Source: Paenibacillus_V sp046244365 (lineage in GTDB: Bacteria > Bacillota > Bacilli > Paenibacillales > NBRC-103111). From it: a DNA stretch of 64,000 nucleotides. Made by a program: the position numbers and the translations under genes. This document shows, piece by piece, positions 8,433-15,386 of this stretch. The stretch is from positions 7,316,001 through 7,380,000 of the forward strand of contig NZ_CP176395.1 of NCBI RefSeq assembly GCF_046244365.1, given 5' to 3'. The stretch's first letter is position 1. Every line of letters begins with the position of its first letter. A model generated the notes under the pieces. The model saw nothing but the letters and a program-made list of their open reading frames with translations, searched no databases and was not told the DNA's origin.

Positions 8433-8476
8433 ACAGCTGGGAAATGTTTAGGAAAAACTCGTGAAACAGCTGGGAA
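8433..8476. promoter_or_regulatory. Direct repeats upstream of the peptide gene
   Basis: The 11-mer ACAGCTGGGAA occurs at 8433-8443 and again at 8466-8476, 33 bases apart, on the promoter side of the peptide gene. A three-turn spacing places both copies on one helix face, as for a dimeric or cooperative activator. Confidence 0.5.
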
Positions 8477-8535
8477 GGTTTTCGGGAATATAGATTCATT
8501 CATCGAGCAAGATCACCTTCTCCTCCAACCTGCTT

Positions 8536-8566
8536 AAAAAAAGCGTTCACCCGGTTGAGTGAACGC
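8536..8566 (-). terminator. Minus-strand terminator without an obvious gene
   Basis: GCGTTCAC (8543-8550) pairs with GTGAACGC (8559-8566) and a run of seven T follows on the minus strand. No minus-strand gene lies between it and the divergent promoter at 8665, so it either ends a short non-coding transcript or insulates the peptide gene. Confidence 0.75.
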
Positions 8567-8586
8567 CTAATTACTTCGAAACTTTA

Positions 8587-8640
8587 TTTGTTACTTCAAA
8601 TCTCTTTGTCAACTTCAAAACATATTTGTTAGCCAACTCA
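8587..8640. repeat. Triple direct repeat in an intergenic region
   Basis: TTTGTTACTTCAAA (8587), TTTGTCAACTTCAAA (8605) and a weaker TTTGTTAGCCAACTCA (8625) follow each other with about 18-20 base spacing. On the minus strand the second copy also contains TTGACA. This is a possible regulator-binding array between the peptide operon and the ArsR-ClpP operon. Confidence 0.4.
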
Positions 8641-8664
8641 ATGGTTGTTAGGCTCGTCCCCGGC

Positions 8665-8711
8665 TTGACATCCTCCCCCCCACGTAATAAAATATTTTTA
8701 CGTGAAATATT
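8665..8711 (+). promoter_or_regulatory. Promoter and operator of the ArsR-clpP operon
   Basis: TTGACA (8665-8670), a 17-base spacer and TAAAAT (8688-8693) form a near-consensus sigma-A promoter. It overlaps an inverted repeat AATATTT-7-AAATATT (8691-8711), suited to a dimeric winged-helix repressor. Autoregulation by the first gene is inferred. Confidence 0.75.
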
Positions 8712-8733
8712 ATTTATATGAGGTGCACTGGCT

Positions 8734-9330
8734 TTGACTACTCCTGAAATCGCCGAAACTTATGTTGTTCAGTCGCCCGCGCAGGCCATGGCGCTGCTCA
8801 ATCCGCTTCGTGCGGAGCTGCTTGCGTTGATGGCGGAGCCCGCTTCGGCGGCGGAAATCGCCCGCGGGATGGGGGAAACGGCGCAGCGGATCAATTACCA
8901 TCTGAAGGCGCTCGAGAAGGTAGGACTCGCCCGCAGGGTAGGAACCCGCCAAGTCCGCAACCTCGTGGAAGTACTGTACCAAGCGGCGGCCAGAACATTC
9001 GTCATCGCCGATTCGCTCGGTTTCCAGCCGCAAGCGGCGCAGCAAATGCGCGACCAAGGCTCGCTCGCCCATCTCATCACCTTGTCCGATCGGATGAAAG
9101 CCGATGCTTTGACCCTTATGGAGCAATCGGACCGGGAGGAAAAGGTGCCGAGCGCTTCGCTTGCCTCAACGGTGCGATTGGCAGACGAACGCCAACGCGA
9201 AGCTTTTATGAACGAATATGTCGCATTAGTCGAGCAGTTGGTCCGCAAGTACGAAACGACAGCCGCGGACAACGCAAGCGCCTATCGGCTGCTTGCCGCC
9301 GTGTATCCCGATCCGCTTAAGGAGGAGTAA
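8734..9330 (+). CDS. ArsR-like winged-helix transcriptional regulator
   Basis: A 198-residue DNA-binding protein. The winged helix-turn-helix spans about 15-80: LLNPLRAELLALMAEPASAA, then the second and recognition helices in AEIARGMGETAQRINYHLKA, then a wing RRVGTRQVRNLVEVLY. The C-terminal helical part (about 95-190) probably dimerises; no cysteine pair for metal sensing is present, so the signal is unlikely to be arsenic-type. TTG 8734 is preceded by GAGGTG at 8720-8725; in-frame ATG codons nearby end immediately. It is first in an operon with an 80-residue protein and ClpP, and the operator at 8691 suggests it controls its own operon. Confidence 0.85.
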   Translation: MTTPEIAETYVVQSPAQAMALLNPLRAELLALMAEPASAAEIARGMGETAQRINYHLKALEKVGLARRVGTRQVRNLVEVLYQAAARTFVIADSLGFQPQAAQQMRDQGSLAHLITLSDRMKADALTLMEQSDREEKVPSASLASTVRLADERQREAFMNEYVALVEQLVRKYETTAADNASAYRLLAAVYPDPLKEE

Positions 9331-9331
9331 G

Positions 9332-9574
9332 ATGAACGACTCGAAAATAGCTTCCGCCCCCGACAATGTGGTGCCTCTGCCGAAGCGCGAACCTAGCGGC
9401 GGCGCGGATATTATGCCGAACGTAACCGTCCGTACAATCGGCAGCCGGCAAGAGGGCTCGCCGGCGCAAATCGTCGTCGTATCGTCCGGCTTCGGTACGA
9501 TTCGCGAGGTTGCTGCGCCGCAAGGACGCGGCTCGGGCAGCCTGCGCATCAACAGCATGCTGGCTGCGGCGTAA
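9332..9574 (+). CDS. Small protein of unknown function between regulator and ClpP
   Basis: An 80-residue protein starting at ATG 9332. The ribosome site AAGGAGGAG covers the stop of the regulator, so the two genes are tightly coupled. No transmembrane segment or signal peptide is visible. The N-terminal third is Ser/Pro-rich (DSKIASAPDNVVPLPKREP). The rest alternates short hydrophobic beta-like strands (NVTVRTIG, AQIVVVSS) and ends in GSLRINSMLAAA. The last three Ala resemble a hydrophobic degradation tail, which may matter next to a Clp protease, but that is speculation. I recognise no family. Confidence 0.7.
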   Translation: MNDSKIASAPDNVVPLPKREPSGGADIMPNVTVRTIGSRQEGSPAQIVVVSSGFGTIREVAAPQGRGSGSLRINSMLAAA

Positions 9575-9616
9575 CATCGCCGTTAGACCATGTAAACCAT
9601 TCAAGGAGGGATTACC

Positions 9617-10195
9617 ATGAGCTTTATTCCAATGGTTGTGGAGCAATCCGGCAGAGGTGAACGTTCCTACGATATTTATTCGAGGCTATTGAAAGACCGG
9701 ATCGTCTTTCTCGGCAGCGAGGTGAACGATCAGGTTGCGAACGCGATCATCGCGCAGCTGCTTTTCCTGGCTGCAGAGGATCCGGAGAAAGACATTCACT
9801 TGTACATCAACTCGCCGGGCGGCTCGGTTACCTCCGGATTCGCGATCTACGATACGATGCAATTTATTAAACCGGACGTCGCCACGATCGGCGTCGGCAT
9901 GGCCGCTTCGATCGGAGCCTTCCTGCTCATCGGCGGCGCCAAAGGCAAGCGTTCGGCGCTTCCGAACGCCGAAGTGATGATCCACCAGCCGTGGGGAGGC
10001 GCGCAAGGGCAAGCGACGGATATTCAAATTCGCGCCGACCATATCATCAAGACCCGTAAGCTGCTTAACGGCATTATGGCCGAACGCACCGGACAGCCGG
10101 TCGAAAAAATCGACCGCGACTCGGATCGGGACTATTTTATGAACGCGGAAGAAGCGCTCGCCTATGGGGCGATCGATCGGATTATTACGCAATAA
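9617..10195 (+). CDS. clpP: ATP-dependent Clp protease proteolytic subunit (paralogue)
   Basis: A 192-residue serine peptidase forming the tetradecameric barrel that degrades proteins unfolded by ClpC, ClpX or ClpE. The triad is intact: S98 (GMAASIGAF), H123 (MIHQP) and D172 (DSDRDYF). NSPGGSVTSGFAIYD is the oxyanion and substrate strand. A start at ATG 9617 follows AAGGAGGGATTACC. It lies 42 bases after the 80-residue gene and ends in a strong terminator, making a three-gene operon with an ArsR-like regulator. The housekeeping clpP of Bacilli is normally monocistronic and CtsR-controlled. This copy, with its own winged-helix regulator, is therefore probably an accessory paralogue. Confidence 0.95.
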   Translation: MSFIPMVVEQSGRGERSYDIYSRLLKDRIVFLGSEVNDQVANAIIAQLLFLAAEDPEKDIHLYINSPGGSVTSGFAIYDTMQFIKPDVATIGVGMAASIGAFLLIGGAKGKRSALPNAEVMIHQPWGGAQGQATDIQIRADHIIKTRKLLNGIMAERTGQPVEKIDRDSDRDYFMNAEEALAYGAIDRIITQ

Positions 10196-10219
10196 AGCAT
10201 TCCCGTCCCTTGTCCATGA

Positions 10220-10261
10220 CATCGCCCCGTTTCCACTAGCGTGGAGACGGGGCGATGTTTT
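10220..10261 (+). terminator. Terminator of the ArsR-clpP operon
   Basis: A 16-bp stem (CATCGCCCCGT and its complement, extended by TTCCA/TGGAG) with loop CTAGCG is followed by TTTT, 25 bases after the clpP stop. Confidence 0.92.
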
Positions 10262-10279
10262 GACGCGCTTAACCCGCAG

Positions 10280-10498
10280 CTACATGCGTACGATAACCGA
10301 ACCTCCGCCGGCCGAAACGACCCGGCTCTGCTGCTGTTCTATCGAGCGCAGCAGTTTATTGTTTTCCTCCATCAACTGAATGAGTTTATCCAACCGGCTA
10401 TCCAGACTAATCATGATTTGCATAACCTGCTGCGCATTCGGCGGTGCAGGGACGTTTCCGGACTGGTAAGGCGGATAAGAATGCCAGTTCGCGTTCAT
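10280..10498 (-). CDS. Small coiled-coil protein, function unknown
   Basis: A 72-residue protein. The first 25 residues are Pro, Asn and aromatic rich (NANWHSYPPYQSGNVPAPPN). Residues about 26-60 form an amphipathic helix with heptad-like leucines (ISLDSRLDKLIQLMEENNKL). The end GGGSVIVRM is short and flexible. GGGAGG then AGGAAGG lie just before ATG 10498. It faces the clpP operon tail to tail. Proteins of this look are common small spore-former proteins, but the role is unknown. Confidence 0.65.
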   Translation of the reverse strand: MNANWHSYPPYQSGNVPAPPNAQQVMQIMISLDSRLDKLIQLMEENNKLLRSIEQQQSRVVSAGGGSVIVRM

Positions 10499-10657
10499 CC
10501 TTCCTACACCTCCCTGGACATAGACCTCTGTACTCTATATTACGTTTAGCGCATAGAAGCGTTCGCCTATTTTGCACCGGATTCGACTTCCCTAGTGACG
10601 ATGAGGCCGGTGATGGTCATGATCGGCTCCTGAAGTCCGTCGTTCCGGCAAAATAAA

Positions 10658-10728
10658 AACGGAATGAACGACGTCCTCCATCTCTTCCGAAAGTTTCTTC
10701 GAAGATGGCTGACAATCCTCATTCCGTT
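10658..10728 (-). terminator. Long-stem terminator of the isomerase operon
   Basis: On the minus strand AACGGAATGA (10719-10728) pairs with TCATTCCGTT (10658-10667), with an inner GAAG/CTTC and CCATC/GATGG stem, and TTTTTATTTT follows. It is 20 bases after the small gene at 10748 and probably ends the whole minus-strand operon. Confidence 0.7.
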
Positions 10729-10747
10729 CTATGAATAGATGACCGGT

Positions 10748-10921
10748 TCACTTACTCTTAAGCTTCTGCGGCTTGGCGGCACGGATCGCTCGATCCTGCT
10801 GCAAGGATTTCCGTTTGGGCTTGCTAGACCTTTGCAGCGGAGGATGGTTTCCGTTCCGTTCCTCGATCCTATCCTCGTTCGGCCAGCACAATACGTGGCA
10901 AATAAAATCCGTATCCATCAT
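10748..10921 (-). CDS. Possible 57-residue basic protein
   Basis: A short frame from ATG 10921 encodes a hydrophobic, Cys-containing start (MMDTDFICHVLCWPNEDR) and a Lys/Arg/Gln-rich tail (RSSKPKRKSLQQDRAIRAAK). About two thirds of third codon positions are G or C, like the neighbouring genes, and a terminator follows 20 bases after the stop. The ribosome site is weak (AAGGCGG). It sits 47 bases downstream of the isomerase gene and could be its last operon member. Not recognised; may be spurious. Confidence 0.4.
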   Translation of the reverse strand: MMDTDFICHVLCWPNEDRIEERNGNHPPLQRSSKPKRKSLQQDRAIRAAKPQKLKSK

Positions 10922-10968
10922 GCGGAACGCCGCCTTTACGGATAATTTTCCGGTAATTTCCGTCTCCG

Positions 10969-11790
10969 CTACACATGCTCCAAGTATCGCTCTTTCATCA
11001 ACGCAATCGCGTCATCGCCCGCCATCGCCCATATATCCTTGTTGAAAATCTCCACTTCGATCGGTCCTTTATAGCCGGCCGCTTCAACCGCATGCCTGAT
11101 TTTGCGAAGCTCGATGACGCCGTCCCCCATCATCCCTCGGCCCATCAAAAGATCCGGCGTCGGCACGATCCAGTCGGACACGTGGAAGCCGAGAATACGG
11201 CCGGCCGCGCGGGAAATTTGGCGGTACAACTCCGGGTCCCACCACACATGGAAAACGTCGACCACCACGCCGACTTGATCCGGACGGTAACGCTCCGCGA
11301 TGTCGCTCGCCTGTGCAAGCGTGTTGATAACGGATCGTTCCGCTGCGTACATCGGGTGAAGAGGCTCGATGCCCAAGCGAATCCCGCATGATTCCGCATA
11401 GGGAACGAGCTGCGCGATGCCTTCCTCCACCATTTGCCGGGCGCCGGCGATATCGCGGTCCGGAGCCGGACCGCACACCAGCACCAGCACCTCCGCACCC
11501 AGCTCGGCCGCCTCGTCTACCGCGCGCCGGTTGTCGTCGATTCTTGCCTGGCGCTCGGCAGCCGTTGAGGCAGGAAACATACCGCCGCGGCACAGGCTCG
11601 ATACGTGCAAGCCGGCGTCCCGGACGATTCGCTTGCTGGCGGCAAGCCCCGCTTCCGCCACTTTATGGCGCCATAATGCGATCCAGGAGACTTCCGCCCG
11701 CGCGCAGGCGTCAGCCGCTTCCGCCAAAGTCAATTTGTCCGTGGTGATTTGATTCAAGCTCAGCCGATCAAACGTCGTAAGCCGTTCCAT
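10969..11790 (-). CDS. Sugar phosphate isomerase/epimerase-type TIM barrel
   Basis: A 273-residue AP-endonuclease-2-like TIM barrel, the fold of xylose-isomerase-like and inosose or 3-keto-sugar processing enzymes. Metal ligand candidates are visible in order: E in GIEPLHP, D and H in VVDVFHVWW, H in GFHVSDW and E in IEVEIFN. GGAGGAATCCT precedes ATG 11790. It is co-directional with the DUF993 gene 45 bases upstream and the Gfo/Idh gene before it. This trio is typical of carbohydrate or inositol-like oxidation pathways in which the dehydrogenase makes a keto-sugar that the TIM barrel isomerises or dehydrates. The exact substrate is not evident. Confidence 0.88.
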   Translation of the reverse strand: MERLTTFDRLSLNQITTDKLTLAEAADACARAEVSWIALWRHKVAEAGLAASKRIVRDAGLHVSSLCRGGMFPASTAAERQARIDDNRRAVDEAAELGAEVLVLVCGPAPDRDIAGARQMVEEGIAQLVPYAESCGIRLGIEPLHPMYAAERSVINTLAQASDIAERYRPDQVGVVVDVFHVWWDPELYRQISRAAGRILGFHVSDWIVPTPDLLMGRGMMGDGVIELRKIRHAVEAAGYKGPIEVEIFNKDIWAMAGDDAIALMKERYLEHV

Positions 11791-11835
11791 AGGATTCCTC
11801 CGGTCTTAGGTTTCGCAGCTGGTTCCCCATCCGCC

Positions 11836-13002
11836 TTATGATTCGATGCCGGCCAGCGCCAAGGCGTGCTTCATCCGCCGCGCCGCCAATTCCGGGTTGG
11901 CGAGAAGCCCCGCTTGATCGGCCAGAACGAACAGCTCGGCCAAATGCACGATGGAACGCGCGCCTTCCGCGCCGCCGATCATCCGGAAATGGTTCTGGTG
12001 TCCGTTCAAATAGGCCATGAACACGATCCCTGTTTTGTACGCATAGGTCGGCCGCTGAAAAATATGTCTAGACAAGGCTACCGTCGGCTGGAACAAAGCG
12101 TCGTACCGCGCCTCATCCCCTTCGTCGAGCGCGCTGATCGCCGCCGCGGCCACCGGGGCAATGGCGTCGAATATCCCCAGCAGCGCATGGCTGTAACCCT
12201 GCTCGTCTCCCCGAATCAGCTCCGGGTAATGGAAGTCGTCGCCCGTATACATCCGGACGCCCGCAGGCAGAAGACGGCGCATGCGCACTTCCTTGTCCGC
12301 ATCGAGCAGCGATATTTTGATGCCGTCCACCTTGTCCGCGTGAGCGTTAATGATACGCAAACAGACATCCATGGCGCTGTCAAGATCGCGCTCTCCCCAA
12401 TAGCCGGCCAGAGCGGGGTCGAACATGTCGCCGAGCCAATGCAGAATCACAGGGCGGGATACCTGCCGCAAAATACGGCCGTACACCCGCTCATAATCTT
12501 CAGCCGAACGGGCACAGGCCGCCAAGGCACGGCTCGCCATCAAAATAACCTGCCCGCCCCGGCTCTCGATAAAGTCGCATTGTTCTTCGTAGGCAGCCTC
12601 CACTTGCTCCAGAGTCACCTGCGGCCCGGGAGTCAGATGGTCGGTGCCGGCCCCGCAGGCGATTTTGCCGCCGACGGATTGGGCTTCCTCCAGCGAACGC
12701 CGGATCAGCTCTTGAGCCCGAAGCCAATCGAGTCCCATCCCGCGCTGGGCGGTATCCATCGCTTCCGCGACGGACAGCCCGAGCGACCACAAATAATGGC
12801 GATAAGATAAAGTCGCTTGCCAATCGATCGCAGCGTGGTGGAGCGGTTCCGCATCCGCCAGCGGATCGCATACGACATGAGCCGCCGAAAATGCGATCCG
12901 TCCGGTCAACGGCTTGCCGGGAGGCGCGACGGGAAGACGGTCGCTAAGGGCATACGTGTAGAGCGATCCTCCCGCACGTGGAAGCTGAAGCGTAAATGTC
13001 AT
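11836..13002 (-). CDS. DUF993 protein (aldolase-like TIM barrel)
   Basis: A 388-residue protein that I recognise as DUF993-like, distantly similar to dihydrodipicolinate synthase/N-acetylneuraminate lyase barrels. The segment KVDGIKISLLDADKE holds a Lys in the position expected for a Schiff base, and RPVILHWLGDMFDP and GVRMYTGDDFHYPEL resemble barrel strands lining an active site. No signal peptide. AGGAGGATACGGAC precedes ATG 13002, only 12 bases after the Gfo/Idh stop, so the two are co-translated. A retro-aldol or dehydratase step on a keto-sugar acid is the likely role, inferred from fold and operon. Confidence 0.82.
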   Translation of the reverse strand: MTFTLQLPRAGGSLYTYALSDRLPVAPPGKPLTGRIAFSAAHVVCDPLADAEPLHHAAIDWQATLSYRHYLWSLGLSVAEAMDTAQRGMGLDWLRAQELIRRSLEEAQSVGGKIACGAGTDHLTPGPQVTLEQVEAAYEEQCDFIESRGGQVILMASRALAACARSAEDYERVYGRILRQVSRPVILHWLGDMFDPALAGYWGERDLDSAMDVCLRIINAHADKVDGIKISLLDADKEVRMRRLLPAGVRMYTGDDFHYPELIRGDEQGYSHALLGIFDAIAPVAAAAISALDEGDEARYDALFQPTVALSRHIFQRPTYAYKTGIVFMAYLNGHQNHFRMIGGAEGARSIVHLAELFVLADQAGLLANPELAARRMKHALALAGIES

Positions 13003-13014
13003 GTCCGTATCCTC

Positions 13015-14166
13015 CTATAGCGTGAGCTTAGGGACGTCGAGCCAGCGGCGCTCGCTCCAGGATTGGAGCCCCAATTCCGCCATCTGCGTTCCTTTGGCAC
13101 CCTCCAGCAAATCCCAAGGGAAAGGCGTTCCGGTAACCAGATGCTTCAGGAACAGCTCCCACTGCACCTTGAAGCCGTTATCGAACGTTTGATTGTCCGG
13201 AACCTCCTGCCACTGCTCCGTAAACTTGAACGGGTTCGGGATGTCCGGATTCCAGACCGGCTTCGGCGTGGCGACCCGGTGCTGAATTTTGCAATCCCGC
13301 AAGCCGGCGACGGCGCTTCCTTCCGTGCCGTCCACCTGAATCGTAAGCAGATCGTCGCGGTCGACGCGCACCGTCCAGGAAGAATTCGCCTGAACGACGA
13401 TGTCGCCGTCGAGAAGGAACGTCGCGTAGGCTGCATCATCGGCCGTACAGCTGTAGGCGGCTCCCCGTTCGTCCACGCGTTCCGGAATATGCGTGACGCC
13501 GACACACGAGACGGCTTGAACCTCGCCGAACAAATTGTCGAGCACATACCGCCAGTGCGCGAACATGTCGACGATGATGCCGCCGCCGTCTTCCTTCCGG
13601 TAGTTCCAGGAAGGACGTTGCCCCGGCTGCCAGTCGCCTTCGAACACCCAATAGCCGAATTCCATCCGTACGGACAGAATGCGTCCGAAGAAGCCCGAGT
13701 CCACCAGCCGTTTCAGCTTGAGCAAGCCCGGCAAAAAGAGCTTATCCTGCACGACGCCGTTCTTGCAGCCCGCTTCCTTGGCGAGGCGCGCCAGCTCCAG
13801 CGAATCTTCGAGGCTTGCCGCTGTCGGCTTCTCGCAATAAATATGCTTGCCTGCGGCAATCGCCTTCTTGATGCTCGCCGCGCGGTGCAGCGTCGTTTGG
13901 GAATCGAAATAAACCGTGTTATACGGATCCGCCAAACATGCGTCCAGATCGGTGCTCCAGCGCTGTACGCCATGCTTTTCGGCAAGCGCTTTCAATTTAT
14001 GTTCCTGCCGCCCTACCAGGATCGGATCGGGCATGATGACATCGCCATCCGGAAGCAGTACTCCTCCTTGATTGCGAATGGCCAAAATCGATCGGATCAG
14101 GTGCTGATTCGTCCCCATTCGTCCCGTTACGCCGTTCATGATGATTCCTATCGTATGCGTCGTCAT
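13015..14166 (-). CDS. Gfo/Idh/MocA-family oxidoreductase
   Basis: A 383-residue NAD(P)-dependent sugar or polyol dehydrogenase. The N-terminal Rossmann part starts IGIIMNGVTGRMGTNQ. The family motif is HIYCEKPTAASL with catalytic Lys (EKP) at about 110. GGGIIVDMFAHWRYVLDNL contains the second catalytic region (D and H). The C-terminal beta-sheet domain covers about 140-340. AAGGGAGCATTGCC precedes ATG 14166. It is the first gene of the catabolic operon and should oxidise the substrate that the DUF993 and isomerase proteins process further. Confidence 0.9.
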   Translation of the reverse strand: MTTHTIGIIMNGVTGRMGTNQHLIRSILAIRNQGGVLLPDGDVIMPDPILVGRQEHKLKALAEKHGVQRWSTDLDACLADPYNTVYFDSQTTLHRAASIKKAIAAGKHIYCEKPTAASLEDSLELARLAKEAGCKNGVVQDKLFLPGLLKLKRLVDSGFFGRILSVRMEFGYWVFEGDWQPGQRPSWNYRKEDGGGIIVDMFAHWRYVLDNLFGEVQAVSCVGVTHIPERVDERGAAYSCTADDAAYATFLLDGDIVVQANSSWTVRVDRDDLLTIQVDGTEGSAVAGLRDCKIQHRVATPKPVWNPDIPNPFKFTEQWQEVPDNQTFDNGFKVQWELFLKHLVTGTPFPWDLLEGAKGTQMAELGLQSWSERRWLDVPKLTL

Positions 14167-14212
14167 GGCAATGCTCCCTTCAAATGTCCTTGCTGCATAC
14201 GTAGAATTTTAT

Positions 14213-14229
14213 AGCATACCCGGTATACT
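14213..14229. promoter_or_regulatory. Palindromic operator candidate before the Gfo/Idh operon
   Basis: AGCATACC-C-GGTATACT is a 17-bp near-perfect inverted repeat (one mismatch) about 50 bases upstream of the Gfo/Idh start, next to TATAAA on the minus strand. AraC proteins usually prefer direct repeats, so a different regulator is possible. Confidence 0.45.
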
Positions 14230-14300
14230 GTCTTATCAAATGAAGAACCTCGTTTGCAAATTCGGAACTGCTTTACGGAAGGCGTTCACCGCTCTCTCCC

Positions 14301-15128
14301 CTATTCCAGCGGAGCCGCTTGCGTATGATATTGCCGGTATTGGTGGGGGGACATATGCACCGCTTGCTTAAAGTTCCGGTAGAAGGTGGGAAGCGTCTCG
14401 TAGCCGACCTCGAACGCGATGGACACGATCGCCTTATCCGTTTCCGCCAGCATGGATTTCGCCAGCTCGATCCTGACGTCGGACAAGTACTGCGTCGGCG
14501 TTATGCCGTATTGCTCTTTAAAAATCGTATTGACGTATCTTGCGCTGATCCCCATCCGCAGGCCGATCACGTCGGCCGACAGCTTCTCGAAATAATGGGA
14601 ATTGATGTAGGCGCGGATCCGGTCCGCCCGCAAGCTGTTGGAGTCGGCTGCCTGCGACTGCATGCTTCTCGCGATGACGAGCAAAATTTCGATCAAGGCG
14701 ATTCTGATCGCCAGCGGATACAGCGAATCCTGCTTCGATTGCTCGAACAGCATCTTGCGGAGCAGCTGGCGCAGCTCGTTAGCGGTAAACGAATTCAGCT
14801 TCCTGTAAGCGGACGCCGAGAAGGAAGCCTGCAGCAGACTGCCGAGGGAATCCGCTTTGAATATGCTCGCGTCGAATGCAAGAACAAGCAGCGTAAGCCG
14901 GGAGCTCGATTTGACGGAATGCTTGGCTGACGGAGGAATAATCAGGGCATGATCCGGTTCAAAACGGTACTGCTGCTGCTCCAGCGTAACGGTTCCTTCG
15001 CCTTCGAGCGAATATAAAATCTGGTAAACGTCATGGAAATGCTCGTTTACGATATCGCCTTCCTTATGCTTGCTTTCATATAAATTAATGCCGCATTCCG
15101 GCAACACGATTTCCTTGAACCTGCTCAT
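14301..15128 (-). CDS. AraC-family transcriptional regulator with cupin sensor
   Basis: A 275-residue regulator. The N-terminal cupin (about 1-150) has EHFHDVYQILYSLEGEG, the sugar-binding beta-barrel entrance. The C-terminal double helix-turn-helix (about 175-275) has RMGISARYVNTIFKEQYGITP and IVSIAFEVGYETLPTFYRNFKQ. ATG 15128 with GGGAGG before it is preferred over an in-frame ATG at 15224. It lies directly upstream of, and in the same direction as, the Gfo/Idh operon and most likely activates it in response to the substrate sugar. Confidence 0.9.
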   Translation of the reverse strand: MSRFKEIVLPECGINLYESKHKEGDIVNEHFHDVYQILYSLEGEGTVTLEQQQYRFEPDHALIIPPSAKHSVKSSSRLTLLVLAFDASIFKADSLGSLLQASFSASAYRKLNSFTANELRQLLRKMLFEQSKQDSLYPLAIRIALIEILLVIARSMQSQAADSNSLRADRIRAYINSHYFEKLSADVIGLRMGISARYVNTIFKEQYGITPTQYLSDVRIELAKSMLAETDKAIVSIAFEVGYETLPTFYRNFKQAVHMSPHQYRQYHTQAAPLE

Positions 15129-15345
15129 AGCCACTGCGCCTCCCTGCGTAAAAGGGTGTGTGTTCGGGATTCCGAATGATTTCCATATTCTTATTCTCCA
15201 GCGCCAGGCAAACCCCTTTTTCACTTAGCTGCGCGGCAAAGATGCCATCAAGGATAAACGGCTTCGCCGTCCTTTTAGGGACAAGCGCGTTTACCGAGAT
15301 TTAGAGCGACTTCCTCGATATACTTTCTGATAAATGTACGGAAAA

Positions 15346-15375
15346 ACGGCTGCCTCCGATGTTCGGAAGCAGCCG
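15346..15375 (-). terminator. Terminator of the peptidase gene
   Basis: On the minus strand CGGCTGCTTCCG pairs with CGGAGGCAGCCG (one wobble) and TTTTT follows, starting 12 bases after the stop codon. Confidence 0.9.
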
Positions 15376-15386
15376 CCTTACCTGTC

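Noticed and set aside
13063..14214. 383-codon plus-strand frame
   Set aside because: It is the exact antisense of the Gfo/Idh gene, whose motifs are convincing; no start signal.
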